Assembly (NCBI GenBank): GCA_903632075.3
Contig: CAHIKZ030005497.1
Span: forward strand, 1,562,001 to 1,626,000
Origin: Acanthosepion pharaonis
Lineage: Eukaryota; Mollusca; Cephalopoda; Sepiida; Sepiidae
Direction: 5' to 3'
Length of the DNA: 64,000 nucleotides
Of this stretch, positions 53,785 through 64,000 are shown one piece after another. Numbering within the stretch: position 1 is the stretch's first letter; each line of letters starts with the position of its first letter. The translations under genes were made by a program, and so were the position numbers. The notes under the pieces are model-generated. The model saw nothing but the letters and a program-made list of their open reading frames with translations. It had not been told where the DNA came from and made no database searches.

Positions 53785-53890
53785 TAACACTGGAAAAGTT
53801 ATGAATCCTCCTCTTCTCTCTTCAGCCATGGATTAATTAGGAAGACATTTATCACTAAATCATTATTACCTTAAAAAATTACAGTCAAAT
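53785..53890 (+). mobile_element. SINE tail-domain fragment
   Basis: 'GAAAAGTTATGAATCCTCC', 'TCTTCAGCCATGG' and 'TTTATCACTAAATCATTATT' match SINE bodies at 43130 and 56540-56600. Head absent. Confidence 0.55.
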
Positions 53891-54645
53891 TATTGATAAT
53901 CCCTAGACAACGAATCATAAGCAAAGTCTAAAAGAATGAAAAATCTGAATTCTAATAAGCACTAAACGAAAACGCATTAATCAACTATCATAACTTAAAA
54001 GAAATGATGTAATTTGTACCTCAAGTTTTAGTCTCATTCACAATTAATTTCTAATTTGCGTACTTTTTAATTAAGATATAGGCACGTATAAGAAGGTACA
54101 ATAAAAATGCTATGAATTAATGTTTATTAATCTGATTGTTTATGAAAAAACTTATTTAGAGTGTTTTGCCGCAATGTATTCTTCTGTTCTTCATATAAGT
54201 GGTGATTCTGGGAAATTGCAACTTTACATTTTCCAAATATATCATAATCATTAATATTTTAAACTGAAAATTTTATTTATAATATTTCTATAGTAAATGC
54301 ATACATCTTTTATATGTCGATAATTTTATAAATGTAAATTTCTGTATCGAATCAAATCGTCCATTTTTTTTTATAAAAATCAGAAATTTCTTTTTATGAC
54401 CTTCAAAATAAACATGAAAAATATACAAAAAAATGAATAGCGACAAATATTCAAATATGTATTTTTATTATTGGCTTATATTATAAAATTTATCCCTTTA
54501 GAATCGTCCATTTTTAGCACTACTGTAATTACTTAGATAATGAAATACTTGACAAAAAAAATAGTTAAATCTTTTCTATTTTAAATTTTAATTCATCGGT
54601 AAATATTAAACAAAAATCAGTTTTCATTTATTATGGTTAAACTGA
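53891..54645. other. No recognisable feature
   Basis: Very AT-rich. Confidence 0.5.
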
Positions 54646-54649
54646 AATA

Positions 54650-54752
54650 TGTTTTACCGCACTAATCGAGTATTACGTATACACTAATCGAATTTTGATA
54701 TATAAAATGTTAGCGTACTAATCGAATACGAATTAATCGAGGGGTTCCTGTA
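54650..54752. mobile_element. Possible pogo/Tigger-like transposon end
   Basis: The right edge 'CGAGGGGTTCCTG' followed by TA (54751-54752) reads, inverted, CAGGAACCCCTCG, a pogo/Tigger-type terminus. Three 'ACTAATCGA' motifs precede it as subterminal repeats. No left end found. Confidence 0.35.
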
Positions 54753-55270
54753 TTTCAAAATATCATTTAAGGTTAAATGGCAGAATAATTGTGGTATAAA
54801 GATTGTAATTCAACAATCTTCTGAGCTTCACCACACAACACCAAAAATCGTTGGATATATTAATATTTTTTCTGGAGTAGATCACCGATCTTTACTATTT
54901 CTTTGAAAATCGTAAACACCTCAGTTACGAGGCAGATTTAGATTTTAAAAGCCAACTTCACCTAAGCCTGCCGATTGTAAGTGGTCCTTATGTTGAACAA
55001 TTTTAGAAATCATTATTTATTTATATTTGAACGCATAATTCTAATAAGTGAAGACAATTATTCCTACGATATTTCCGATAAGAATTTAGGCAAGTGCATG
55101 AAGAAAGAGCTTACCTTAGAATTATTTAAAGTAATTCACCTTAAGCTTTGAATTGGCATTCTATGTATGTATCTAAATAATGACGCCACTAGAGCTTACT
55201 TCACATTTTCCTATTCGGTTCGATCAAATATGAATAGATTTAATGCAAATTTACACGATTTCGTATCAGA
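54753..55270. other. No recognisable feature
   Basis: AT-rich. Confidence 0.5.
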
Positions 55271-55277
55271 CTAATGC

Positions 55278-55375
55278 CTTTAACTTTGTTGCGATTATCA
55301 AAACGTTTCGACAAATGTAACCTTTGGCCTTCGTCAAGCCTCTATCGATCCGGCTAAGGATCAAGAATTTTCAAA
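55278..55375 (-). mobile_element. Possible Penelope terminus, second family
   Basis: The minus strand 'TTGACGAAGGCCAAAGG', then 'GTCGAAACGTTTTG', has the same layout as the Penelope end at 60780 ('CTGAAGAAGGCCGG' ... 'GAAACGTTGTAA'). No coding part is attached. Confidence 0.4.
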
Positions 55376-56340
55376 CTTAACTCGTTATTTAATCTCCGGC
55401 GTATTTTTTTTTTTTATTCCGTTTAATTCAAGAGTAGTCTCTTCTTGTCCAACTTTATCAGATTAATCTTATTATCTCATTATTATTAATTTCCGATTAC
55501 TTTATCTTTCATTCTATTTATTATGTGTCTTTTAATAATGCTCAAGTTATTTTCTTTCCACGGCGATGAATTAAGCGACATAAATATTTTAAACACGACA
55601 AAACTTACGTAAATTCGCTTCAGCGATCACTTACAGCTCATATAACATGGACGAAAATATTTTTAGCTGATATGGGCCGTGAGAAACTGAAGTTCGAATT
55701 CCCTATTCGATTTTCTCTATGACATATGGTTTGCTTATATTTTCTACCATTTTAACGGTCTTAAATTGTCAGCATTTTTTATAAGAAATAGCTATTCCAT
55801 TTTTAATAGTTTTTCTTTAAAGCATACCAGATGTGAGTTTGGTTTCTTTTCCCCCAATAAGACTTCAAATTGTAATTTTGTTTTAATTTTCAATCAATGC
55901 TACTTAATGGGTGTAGTATGTAACATGACCTGATTGCAAGGATATAAAATGCATTGAAAATATTTTTTTACATATTTATCGCTTGTGAAACGCTCTTCCG
56001 GCTTACATTCCTGTTAACTTTGATCTTTAAAAATTTACATGTCATGTCAATCGTTAACTTCTGCCTTTTAATTCCAGTTCTTTTATGCTTCTATTTAATT
56101 AATAGTTTTTTTTTTTCTTTCTGACATTCGCTCACGCTCAGTAATCAATTGCGTCTTAGTCGCTTTATTGCTTTGCTTGGTGTGAAATGATAAAAAAAAC
56201 ATAAAATAAAACATGAAAAACATAGTCGAAAATAAATGTTTTTCTTTATCCATTATTCGTTCATTACATATTCTTTTCGAAGACATTAAACAGTTGAAAT
56301 TATTGAAGTGAAATTCAACAATTTCAGTTATTTTTGTAAG
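55376..56340. other. No recognisable feature
   Basis: AT-rich; short unrecognised frames only. Confidence 0.5.
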
Positions 56341-56344
56341 ACGG

Positions 56345-56690
56345 ATTTTGTTAGGGCTTCTTATATTGAAGTTAAGTCACGTTGAGTCTGGTCAGTGTCT
56401 AGATGAGTGACTACATGAGAATGCCACGTGCAGTAAGACTGGATGTGCGGATGGTGTAATGTAGAAAGGCTTAAAGAGCCGAGTTTCAATCATTTCCTTT
56501 ATATTCACACACGCGTAAATACACTAAGGAAATGTATGTATCCACCTCTTCTCCCCACCCCGGGTATCGTTTATTTAGTAGGATTACTATCAATAAATTA
56601 TTATCATCTCTAAAAAAATATCACTATCTAGAAAATATTATACGTCTTTAAATAACCTGCTAATAGTTGATAAAAAAAAATGTAATTTTG
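56345..56690 (+). mobile_element. 5S rRNA-derived SINE, copy 2
   Basis: 'GAAGTTAAGTCACGTTGAG', 'GGTCAGTGTCTAGATGAG', 'GAGAATGCCACGTGCAG' is a mutated 5S segment. It is followed by 'GGATGTGCGGATGGTGTAATG' and the shared body with 'TCCACCTCTTCTCCCC' and 'TTTATTTAGTAG'. Aligns with 36768-37130. The 5' third of the 5S part is missing. Confidence 0.78.
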
Positions 56691-57229
56691 TTGCCTAATG
56701 TGTGCCTGTGCACTTAGATGAGTATAGCGGGAGAAACAACATATTTTGCAGATATTGTTCAGATTAGAGATGGCGGTATCTACACCTATCTCATATGACT
56801 AAAATATTTCAATCATTTTACATCTTTCACCAGCCTGAGTAGAGTGCGAGAAGAGTGTTTTAATAGAATCAGAAGCTCTAAATAGATTGCCAGTCATAAG
56901 CATATACTTCTGTCCAATTTTCAGTTTTTTCATGCATTTCAGAACATTGCTGTATGCAGGGATCCTCTCCCTATGACAATAATACTAAGAAGTCACTGAT
57001 TATTCAACTATAGTGAGATTCGAAAACCGTGGTGTCCCCTACTTAAACGCTAACGTAAACATTCGAATATACATCCACCTTATGAATCCATTCTACCTTC
57101 ACAGTGGAAGAAAAATGACTGGTTACATAAATGCCTCGTATCTTAACTAGAAAGAGTCCATGAACGCCAATCGGGGTCCGAAATACCACCAGTCACGATG
57201 AATGAATGTCCCCTTGACGATGCCCTGGG
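56691..57229. other. No recognisable feature
   Basis: Unassigned. A minus frame at 57147-57416 overlaps LINE V on the other strand and is a shadow. Confidence 0.45.
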
Positions 57230-57770
57230 CTTTGAGATAATATTGAGCGATAAACTCACCCCTAACTTCAAGTGGATCTCGTGCATACGATCTATCGTTA
57301 AAGATGCAGATAAAATGATCGGTTCTCTGTACCGCTACTGTAGGTACCTGATTCCTCGTGCTATCGTCTATCTCTAAAAGAGACAGATCAGGCCTAAAAT
57401 GAAGAATTGTTGTCATATTTTGACAGGAGCTAACCAGCCCTCACTTTCCTGCCTGGATAGAGTACAAGTTACGGGGTCCTTGTTTAAAACTTATTTTAAA
57501 CCATGCAACCACTCTCACACAGACGAGATGCTGCAAGCCTCTCACTGATATATCGCTAGAAAGTGCTCGGGCGAACTGCTTTTCTGCATTCCGTCACTTC
57601 TTACCTTCACTGCTAGTACTCTCTATGCCTCACAAATTGTAGGAAATCACTATCATTTCCTTCGTATTCCATTGGTGTGAAGAATGTCCCACTCGAATAG
57701 CTTCTTCCTGCGAACCATGTGGCGTTTATATTCAAAGCAATGACGAATGTTAGAATTATAAATACATTGA
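57230..57770 (+). mobile_element. LINE family V, C-terminal region
   Basis: The long first frame reads LGFEIILSDKLTPNFKWISC, then IVKDADKMIGSLYRYCRYLI ('AxKVVGSLYRxRQFL'). After a stop follow KNCCHILTGANQPSLSCLDR ('EYCCHIWAGAxxxxLxxLDR'), then LTFTASTLYASQ, YHFLRIPL and SNSFFLRTMWR ('NSFFPRTAxLWN'). Fewer lesions upstream than the 48-kb copy. Confidence 0.78.
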
Positions 57771-58284
57771 ATGAATTTGAAGTGTTTTGCATTTATTAAT
57801 TCGAAATTCTGGATTTTCATGAAGGATTTAGTATGTCTCACCACTGCTTTTATTCCTTTTTCATTTCATAATTCCTGTTTTGGAAAGGTTTATCCGAATT
57901 CTTCCTTGGTTTAGGAAATGTTTAGCGTACAATCTTCAGCTAAATTTGGAACAGGCACACGATTGCTAGTCGAAGCTTAATTCTTTTTCATGTGTTATTT
58001 GAACAATTTATTTCGTTTATCTATCGTTAGAAAAAAGATCTGTCGATAAATACTTCCTACTACTTCAAGAATAGAACCAGCATGAAAGATATTGTGACAC
58101 TACTTTTCAAGAAGTATTTCACATAAGTTCTTATTTAATCTGAAAAATAACCGAAGATATAGTTCAGAATTTCAACATGAGATCAGCCATGTTGTTTTAA
58201 GGAAGATGAGAACAAAAAAGGACAATTTTACTCAAAATCTGAAAGAACCAGATCACATGTTTAGAATACATATTAAGAGTCGGG
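57771..58284. other. No recognisable feature
   Basis: Unassigned. Confidence 0.45.
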
Positions 58285-58720
58285 CACATCACGTGATGTC
58301 ATGGTTAGCAAGCTTCTTTCGCTAGATCAATAGTGAATTCAATCCTCACTGGGGGAACGATAATTTCTGTCTTCTGCCACAGCTAAGCTTAGAAAATCAT
58401 ATCAGGCGCTTTGACGTAGTGTGATGTTTAGCAAGCTTATCTCGTTAGATCAATTACGACCGAATAGTGAGTTCGAACGTCACTGTGTGTCCCATATTTT
58501 CGGCCTTGTGCCACATTTAAGCTACGCTTAGAAAACCACCAAAAGGCACTCCGACGTTGTGCAACGATTTAGCAAGCTTGTCTCACTAGATCAGTTATGA
58601 TTAAGTAGTTAGATCGATCCTCACAGAGTGAACCATACTTTCGGCCTTGTGTCACATCTAAGATTAAAATAATTTGGTCACCTCGATGTGGTTTATTGCT
58701 CAGCAAGCTTAGAAAATTAT
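58285..58720 (+). repeat. tRNA-like tandem units (about 125-140 bp)
   Basis: 'TTAGCAAGCTT' recurs at 58305, 58428, 58569 and, poorer, near 58699. In the second unit it is followed by 'TCTCGTTAGATCA' and 'GTGAGTTCGAACGTCAC' (B-box-like), with 'CGGCCTTGTGCCACAT' as linker. It looks like a tandemly expanded tRNA-derived SINE head. No unit folds convincingly as a functional tRNA. Confidence 0.65.
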
Positions 58721-58860
58721 CATAACGAGAAAAAGGGTGGGTGTAAAGTTTGTGGAAGGCAAAAGAATCAAAGAGAACTCTCAAGTTACTTACCTAATAA
58801 GCTTGTGATAATGAATAGATATTAAATGCGAAAATATTGCTTAGTTACAAAGGATACGAA
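58721..58860. other. Spacer
   Basis: Unassigned. Confidence 0.35.
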
Positions 58861-58862
58861 AT

Positions 58863-58915
58863 TGTGGAAGGCCATGATCACTCACGTCTTGAACAGACAT
58901 ATCACCTTAAAAGAA
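58863..58915 (+). mobile_element. LINE family X, 3' end only
   Basis: 'GTGGAAGGCCATGATCACTC' then 'ACGTCTTGAACAG' is the X terminus. Confidence 0.6.
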
Positions 58916-59565
58916 ATTGAATTTCCTATGAACACTTATACCAGTTGATCAAAAGGATAACATTTCTATATTAAAATGCATCGATTTTTTTTTTCATTAC
59001 AACAAAAATAATTTTGTGGAGAACTGTGACCAAAGAGATGTCAACCAATCATTGAAATAAAAAAAAACGATTCCTAAAGAAAGGCACTTTCAAAAAATAT
59101 AAACTGTTTAGCTAGGAGGGATATGTTTATTGTTAGATTTTAAAGTACTCGATGGCTTTATCATTTCCTCTGATAAGCACTGATGAGAGGAAGAAGTCTT
59201 TCGCTCGCCCTTAATAGCCCACCCATTTTCAGCGGCCTGCTGAAACGTTGGACATGTTCAGAGCGAAGCCGCTGTCATTGCGTTATGAATTAATCTCATC
59301 TTCCGCCCAGTTGGAGGATTATTTATGATGGCATCGTCAAAGCTGATTGGCGGATTTTATATAACGGTCGGACAAAGTCACGTGAGACTGGCAGTTTGCC
59401 AAATACCCAATCAAATTCCATCGGAACAACAAACGTCACACGAATCTATTATGAACAAATAAATGCAGCCAGAGAATTACGTGCACATCTTGCACAGAAT
59501 GTTGCATTCAGTTTCGGTCGGGATATTAAGAATAACATTAATATATGTAGACAATATAAATAGCA
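58916..59565. other. No recognisable feature
   Basis: Unassigned. A 'CTGATGAG' at 59181 has no matching ribozyme parts. Confidence 0.45.
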
Positions 59566-59569
59566 TATA

Positions 59570-60300
59570 AATATATCCAAGATCTTCTTCTTCTTCTTCT
59601 TTGTGCTGTGTCCCTTCAGTACGTTAGTGGCCATGGCTCTCCAAAATTTCTTGTCCTTTGTAACACTTCATAAAAATTTTCTCGTTTTTTTATTTTTTTA
59701 TCTCTCCTAAGCCATGTCCTGCCATCCATTTACTTATTCTGTCTTGTGAAGTTTCAAAAATATTCCATGTCCTCTTTCCTCATTATGTGCTCTATAAATT
59801 TAAACTCCCTCTTTTTATGCTAAGTCTAAGTGTCCTTTTTGTCACCAGTTTCTAAAAAATGCCCATGTTGCTCACATGTTGTGTCTATGGTATTGACAAC
59901 ATCCTTCGGAACAGTTTCATTTTTGTTGCATCATGTCTCTTCTCCATTTGAGAGGATATTATCCAGCATTCAATGATTGATATTACATGAGACTTCAGTA
60001 CTTTTTTTTTAACGATTTTTTATGTCTCTTCTCCATTTGAGAGGAGATTATCCAGCATTCAATGATTGATATTACATGAGACTTCAGTACTTTTTTTTTA
60101 ACGATTTTTTATGTCTCTTCTCCATTTGAGAGGAGATTATCCAGCATTCAATGATTGATATTACATGAGACTTCAGTACTTTTTTTTTAACGATTTTTTA
60201 TGTCTCTTCTCCATTTGAGAGGAGATTATCCAGCATTCAATGATTGATATTACATGAGACTTCAGTACTTTTTTTTTTAACGATTTTTTATGTTTCTAAA
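59570..60300 (-). mobile_element. LINE family X, minus, with internal tandem expansion
   Basis: Minus strand from high to low coordinate: ECWIISSQMEKRH (four times, in the 89-bp repeat), ATKMKLFRRMLSIP, TQHVSNMGIF, KRTLRLSIK, then the 3' terminus 'TTGGAGAGCCATGGCCAC', 'GTACTGAAGGGACA' and (AAG)n. One short coding segment with its oligo(A) was amplified in place. Confidence 0.75.
59933..60289 (-). repeat. 89-bp tandem repeat, 4 units
   Basis: Units start at 59933, 60022, 60111 and 60200 and are nearly identical (GATATT to GAGATT in the first; one extra T in the last). The low divergence shows a recent expansion, in contrast to the decayed LINE around it. Confidence 0.97.
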
Positions 60301-60740
60301 TACTTTTCTTAGGTTGAATCATAAGTCAGTTCAGTTTTGGGAGACCAATTGTAATGACAAATATGTCATCATGACTACACGCAGCAGTTAAGAAGTTTCA
60401 AGTATATTTAGTATCTTAGATTTTGCAAGGCAGATGAATCGTACAGAGAGGATTAAAGGCAAACTATTGTTGTTCTCCGTGACGACGCAGAGCTACAGAC
60501 ATGAAGGAAAACACGGAAAAAATGTTTGGAACTCGGTCGTCCTGTTCTAACCAAACCGCTATAATCAGCAACCGACACTTATCAGTCACTTAAAGACGCT
60601 CTGATAGGGAAAATCTTCTGTATTGAAAACCAGATTCAAGAATGAAAAACATTTTTTCCCATCAAACCAGCGGAATTTTTCTCAAAAGATTGACACATTC
60701 ATTCAGTTTGTACGGGTTATCTGTAGATTGTTTAAAACAA
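60301..60740. other. No recognisable feature
   Basis: Unassigned. Confidence 0.45.
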
Positions 60741-60859
60741 GAAAATATTTACATTATTGTCCTCATCTTGGTCGCCATATTTATTACAACGTTTCGGTCG
60801 GTGGTGGAATGTCGAACTGAACCCTTTATTTCGTTCTCTGGGGTAGACATTTTTAGTTC

Positions 60860-61016
60860 CACGTGCCATGTTTAATGGATGTCAGTTATCAGTTATCTCC
60901 TGTTAATTTCCCTCTGAAAGTTCTTCACTGCCTTTGCCAGGTACTGAACTCACACTCTTTGGGGCTTGCCACTGGATCTAACTAACACCCTTATCCACTC
61001 TGCCATGGTTCCTTGA
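60860..61016 (-). ncRNA. tRNA-like segment in the Penelope 3' region
   Basis: 'TGGCAGAGTGGATAAGGGTG' matches the pol III A box and 'GAGTTCAGTACCTGG' resembles a B box about 50 nt on. Same segment at 6300-6425. It may be a Leu/Ser-type tRNA remnant. Not a functional tRNA gene. Confidence 0.5.
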
Positions 61017-61299
61017 GGACATATGTGTATGAATTTCTGGGTATTATAAAACTAATGTCTTCAGCAACCATTTTTAGCAGTGCTTATACTTCAATTTTTG
61101 CTGTTATCAGTCATGTTTTTACCAGAGCTAATATTGCATTTTTTGTTTTTATTATCGTTTTCCTCTGTGACTCCTTATTACTGGTTCCCATATTGCATTC
61201 ATTTCTATGCTTGGTTGGCTCAGGAGATTTTTGCGGCCTAGAATATGTGCTGATTCCTTAAGTTTACGAAATTTCCAATGGTGTTCCTTGTCTATGATC

Positions 61300-61683
61300 T
61301 CAACCTGATACTACCTGATTCTCTCTCCATATGTGGTCAGCCACGCCTGATTTTTCCACTTCCCCTTGTGTTACAGCTTTCTGGTGTTCTTGAAGCATTA
61401 CCTTAAGGGGGCGGTCTGTCTGTCCTTTATATTTTTTCCGCAGCTGCACGGGATAGCGTACACGCAGTCTTTGGTCATGTTTTCCTCTATGGGGGGGTCT
61501 TACCCGGGAGAGATATCTGCGAAGTGTCGTCAAGCTTTTGAAGGTTGACCTGATGTTATATGAACCGCATACCCTTTGTATTTTCTCTGATAACCACTTC
61601 ACATAAGGCAGGCGACTGTTTTCTCTAGTGTTGTTGTTCTCCTCTTGTACCTGCCTATTCCAGTGTTTGGGGGCTGTTGCCAT
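61300..61683 (-). pseudogene. GIY-YIG endonuclease domain of Penelope element, frameshifted
   Basis: Same frame as the RT piece, one stop between them. Linker CGSYNIRSTFKSLTTLRRYL and SRVRPPHRGKHDQ precede the nuclease. Its first strand (VYAIPCSCGK) is in the neighbouring frame at about 61430-61465, and KYKGQTDRPLKVMLQEHQKA, then EVEKSGVADHIWRE follow in the main frame. So a one-base shift lies within the GIY-YIG motif. The Arg and Glu/His positions of the fold are still visible. Confidence 0.82.
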
Positions 61684-61692
61684 GTACCCAGG

Positions 61693-62025
61693 TTAGTTGT
61701 TACGTTGTAGGGTACAATTTATACTGACCAATTCTTTATCAAATGTCTCTGGGTCGCCACTCATGACCTTTGTTCGGTGTTGTAGGCAGCGGACGACCCC
61801 TTTCTTTACGCTATATGGATGGTGTGAGTTGAAATTGTGGTACTGTCCGATGAGTGTCGGTTTACAGTATACGGATGTCTTGAACCCATGCTCTGTTCGA
61901 GATATTAGAACATACAGGAATGGGAATGTATTGTTACTCTCTTTCTCCATTGTGAACAGTATCGAAGGTCTTATTGAGTTCACATGGTCCAGTAGAACGT
62001 GAACATCTTCAGAACAGAAAATATA
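61693..62025 (-). pseudogene. Penelope reverse transcriptase, C-terminal end
   Basis: Frame HVNSIRPSILFTMEKESNNT, FPFLYVLISRTEHGFKTSVY, CKPTLIGQYHNFNSHHPYSV, KKGVVRCLQHRTKVM is the conserved post-YADD region of Penelope-type RTs ('F(T/V)xExExxxxLPFLDVL' and 'YRKPTHTxxYLxxxSHHPxxxK'). It ends at a stop at 61693; in a working element the frame would run on into the linker. The D of 'FLDV' is Y here. Confidence 0.85.
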
Positions 62026-62059
62026 TTTAGATTGTAAGAATTTTTGTTTTCTTAGATAA

Positions 62060-62290
62060 CAATTGTTTATGGATACACATCTTATAGCTAGAGGAGAAGA
62101 GATGGATTCAGAAATTTCCCAGAGTTATTTGTGTTTAACTGAATATAAGGAACCCAACAGGAATTGGAACTCTGCTCTCCGATTAAGAATCCTCAACATT
62201 ACACCACTTGGCCATCCAAGTTTACCGCACCTAGTATTCGCAAGCGTCATATACCTGGGTAAAAGTATGGAGCAGCTACCTGTTAAGTAG
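62060..62290 (-). mobile_element. 5S rRNA-derived SINE, copy 3, minus
   Basis: Minus strand 'GCGAATACTAGGTGCGGTAA', 'ACTTGGATGG', then 'CAAGTGGTGTAATG', 'GCAGAGTTCCAATTCCTG' and a body with 'CCATCTCTTCTCC'. Only the last part of the 5S segment remains. Confidence 0.7.
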
Positions 62291-62625
62291 TAATAAGTTA
62301 CTGCAAATTATACTGAATATTTAATACAATGTAATTATCCTTTTATTTTAAGAATGATTTTGATAAAGAAAACCGTGAACTATTTAATAACTAAACATAA
62401 TATATCCGTTGTTTTAGTCACGCGATATTTAATTTGAATACTCAAGAAAGAAACATCTTGTTGGCCTTTGACAAAGTAAAATTCTCAAAGTCAGTTCTTG
62501 GTTATAACCCTTGAATATATACATATACATTTGAATGCAATTATTTGAAAAATACACAACTACCCGACGGGGTTATATGTTGGAGGTATCAGAAGTTCTA
62601 TTTTGTGGAAAGTATGATCAACATA
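62291..62625. other. No recognisable feature
   Basis: AT-rich. Confidence 0.45.
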
Positions 62626-62629
62626 TTTT

Positions 62630-62720
62630 TAATCATTTCATCCCAAACAAGGCACTAAAGCCACTATGACGCTAGGGGGTTACTGAGTATAAGAGAATAT
62701 GAGAAAAAGAAAACATTATG
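62630..62720 (-). mobile_element. LINE family Y 3' tail, minus
   Basis: 'TTTCATCCCAAACAAGGCAC', 'GGGGGTTACTGAGTATAAG' mirrors the tail at 3150-3215 and, inverted, 23340-23400. Non-coding tail only. Confidence 0.6.
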
Positions 62721-63335
62721 AAGGAGAGAGATCAACAGGAAAACAATGTTATGTTTTCATGAGAAAAAAAGTTCAATGTAATGATCACTGTCCATTGTCT
62801 TTGGCAATACAAACTGACCAGAAGGTGTCTAAGGCTAAAGCTTGACATGATCTCAGGGTTGCCCACCGAAATACATCCTGTATATATAAAAAATTATAGG
62901 CAAAATCCCTTTGGTAGATGGCTCCTGCTGATAATGAGAAGAGTCTATTAAACTGATGATAATGGACATAGCCAAAAATTAGGCGCAAAATAAAATTTCG
63001 ACTGGAAGGAAGGAGACATGTCTCAAGCCAACTCAAGAACAGGTATGCTGGGCACAAGCTAACCAAAATACGAGAGCAATGAAACTAATACAAACCGAAT
63101 ATTAAATCCATTCAGATAAATGTAGCGTCAATTTCAAACAGATATGTATTTGGATTTCCTTCCCGATGCTTTGACTTTTAACCGATAAAAGAATATTTTT
63201 TAGTAATCCCTATTCTAGTAATATATTGTGACCATTGCATACATTATGTTTTAACAATGTTCAATTTTCTCACTTTGTTCATTAAACTACAACTCTGTTT
63301 GGGGAATCGTTCAATTTCCCATAGCAGGGATACCT
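62721..63335. other. Unassigned, one unrecognised minus frame
   Basis: A 93-codon minus frame at 62785-63066 (MVSLCPAYLFLSWLETCLLP) starts hydrophobic but shows no known motif. Confidence 0.3.
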
Positions 63336-63339
63336 ATCC

Positions 63340-63808
63340 ATATGCGACATGACATTCTAAATATGCCGAAATTATGTGATTGTTGACAAGAGCAGCCTCT
63401 CTAAGCGCTACCAAAATGTTCAGGCTCCTTAATAACAGTCGGAATCTAGCTACTAGAAAAGGGCCAACCCGCCACCACCATAAGGAAAAGTCGAAAACAC
63501 CGATCAGTCAGATCACCAAAAAGTTAAAACTGTTAAATCATTAAAGCTATGAAAGAAACAAAGGAACGGGTAAATCATATTCTAAACGGGAAGCAAGGGA
63601 TAAACCTCAACTCCTGTTCAAGAAAGGGGGAAAAAGCAATAGGCGAACCTATCTACTTCTATTAACTCGTTCTCAACAGAGAAGACATTGGTGCATTTAG
63701 CGAGAAACCATCTCCAAGAAGGTTGTGGTACCTTGTTACTCCAGGACAGAAAGTTAAACGGTTAGAGAGGGCAAAAATAATCTCGAATAAGTTAAAAAAT
63801 GATCCTGA

Positions 63809-63812
<4 letters not shown>
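63340..63812 (+). pseudogene. Tc1/mariner-superfamily transposase remnant
   Basis: The end of the region reads DIGAFSEKPSPRRLWYLVTP, then GQKVKRLERAKIISNKLKND-P-E-L in plus frame (63685-63812). The C-terminal part corresponds to the minus-strand remnant at 25975-26394 (ERAKIIFNKLEDDPEI), i.e. the segment just before the first catalytic Asp. The upstream part to 63340 contains basic, lysine-rich pieces in several frames, with stops. The frame runs straight into a TA array. Confidence 0.5.

Positions 63813-63860
<48 letters not shown>
63813..63860. repeat. (TA)n between transposase remnant and Helitron
   Basis: TA array beginning at the same transposase codon as the one at 25974, and covering the expected Helitron 5' TC. 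Confidence 0.95.
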
Positions 63861-63864
<4 letters not shown>

Positions 63865-64000
63865 CAGGATGTGTGTGTGTGTGTGTAACGAATGCACGGC
63901 CGCAATTTTCGACGGATTTGACACCAAAATTTACATGCACATGTTCCAAGTTAGTGGGAAGGCTAAGACCGACTTTGCATTTCCCAATTCCCATTCATAG
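63861..64000 (+). mobile_element. Helitron 5' end, cut by window edge
   Basis: 'AAGGCAGGATGTGTGTGTG' then 'TAACGAATGCACGGCCGC', 'TTTCGACGGATTTG' and 'ACATGCACATGTTCCAAG' matches the 5' end of the 45-kb Helitron (inverted there). The element continues beyond the window. Confidence 0.7.

Larger units (their letters stand above)
60742..62030 (-). mobile_element. Penelope-like retroelement, 5' truncated
   Basis: Minus strand order: end of reverse transcriptase (62025-61690), GIY-YIG endonuclease (61683-61300), about 300 bp 3' region, tRNA-like segment (60905-61015), terminus with 'GAAACGTTGTAATAAATA' (60781-60800). About 1.3 kb of a usual 2.5-3 kb. Full-length members use RT and GIY-YIG cleavage for target-primed insertion. 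Here the RT palm is lost and the nuclease is frameshifted. Confidence 0.88.

Noticed and set aside
59180..59215. CTGATGAGAGG as hammerhead core
   Set aside because: No GAAAC or cleavage triplet in a compatible position.

Overview
This looks like intergenic or intronic DNA from an AT-rich animal genome. A coleoid cephalopod, probably an octopus, fits best. The grounds are dense (TA)n, (CA)n and (TCTA)n arrays, SINEs with 5S rRNA-like and tRNA-like heads, and many decayed CR1/Jockey-like LINEs, a Penelope-like element, Tc1/mariner elements and Helitrons. The species is inferred, not proven. No intact host gene, host exon, tRNA gene or rRNA gene was recognised. Almost every recognisable coding stretch is a broken piece of a transposable element.

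Layout. 0-0.6 kb: head-to-head copies of a repeat carrying a hammerhead-ribozyme-like fold, among TA/TG arrays. 0.7-9 kb: LINE fragments on both strands, an inverted LINE pair, a perfect 23-bp hairpin and a foldback of a Penelope 3' end with a tRNA-like head. 9-20 kb: microsatellites, a 1.4-kb minisatellite with a 23-bp period, a 192-bp near-perfect palindrome, a tRNA-derived SINE and a long TCTA array. 20.6-21.2 kb: two different hammerhead-like folds about 300 bp apart. 21.4-22.4 kb: an internally deleted Tc1 element with clustered heat-shock-element motifs and a TATA box ahead of its transposase. 22.5-23.4 kb: the best preserved LINE, with a poly(A) tail.

24-34 kb: a foldback element, transposase and LINE remnants, a Helitron-like element and a solo LTR with a 5-bp target-site duplication. 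35-38 kb: a LINE, two deletion-derivative Tc1 elements with matched terminal repeats, and a 5S-derived SINE. 39.3-39.9 kb: a 33-bp minisatellite open as an 11-residue peptide repeat. 42-52 kb: mariner-family copies, a complete non-autonomous Helitron, a second solo LTR, LINEs and a GC-richer block that looks like the LTR and leader of a minus-strand retroelement. 52.7-60.3 kb: 32-bp, ~240-bp, ~130-bp (tRNA-like) and 89-bp tandem repeats. 60.7-62.0 kb: a Penelope-like element (RT end plus frameshifted GIY-YIG). 62-64 kb: a 5S SINE, a transposase remnant and a second Helitron 5' end.

The strongest lead is the hammerhead-like repeat family (57-235, 390-505, 20698-20853, 51062-51195) and the unrelated hammerhead fold at 21046-21108. 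The best copy keeps CUGACGA, GAAAC and a GUU cleavage triplet, with a compensating stem I. Also notable are the heat-shock-like promoter of the Tc1 element, TA arrays that begin at the same codon in two transposase copies, and a SINE-like tRNA head joined to a Penelope tail. Everything here was read by eye. Family names and boundaries are approximate unless terminal repeats and target duplications are described.
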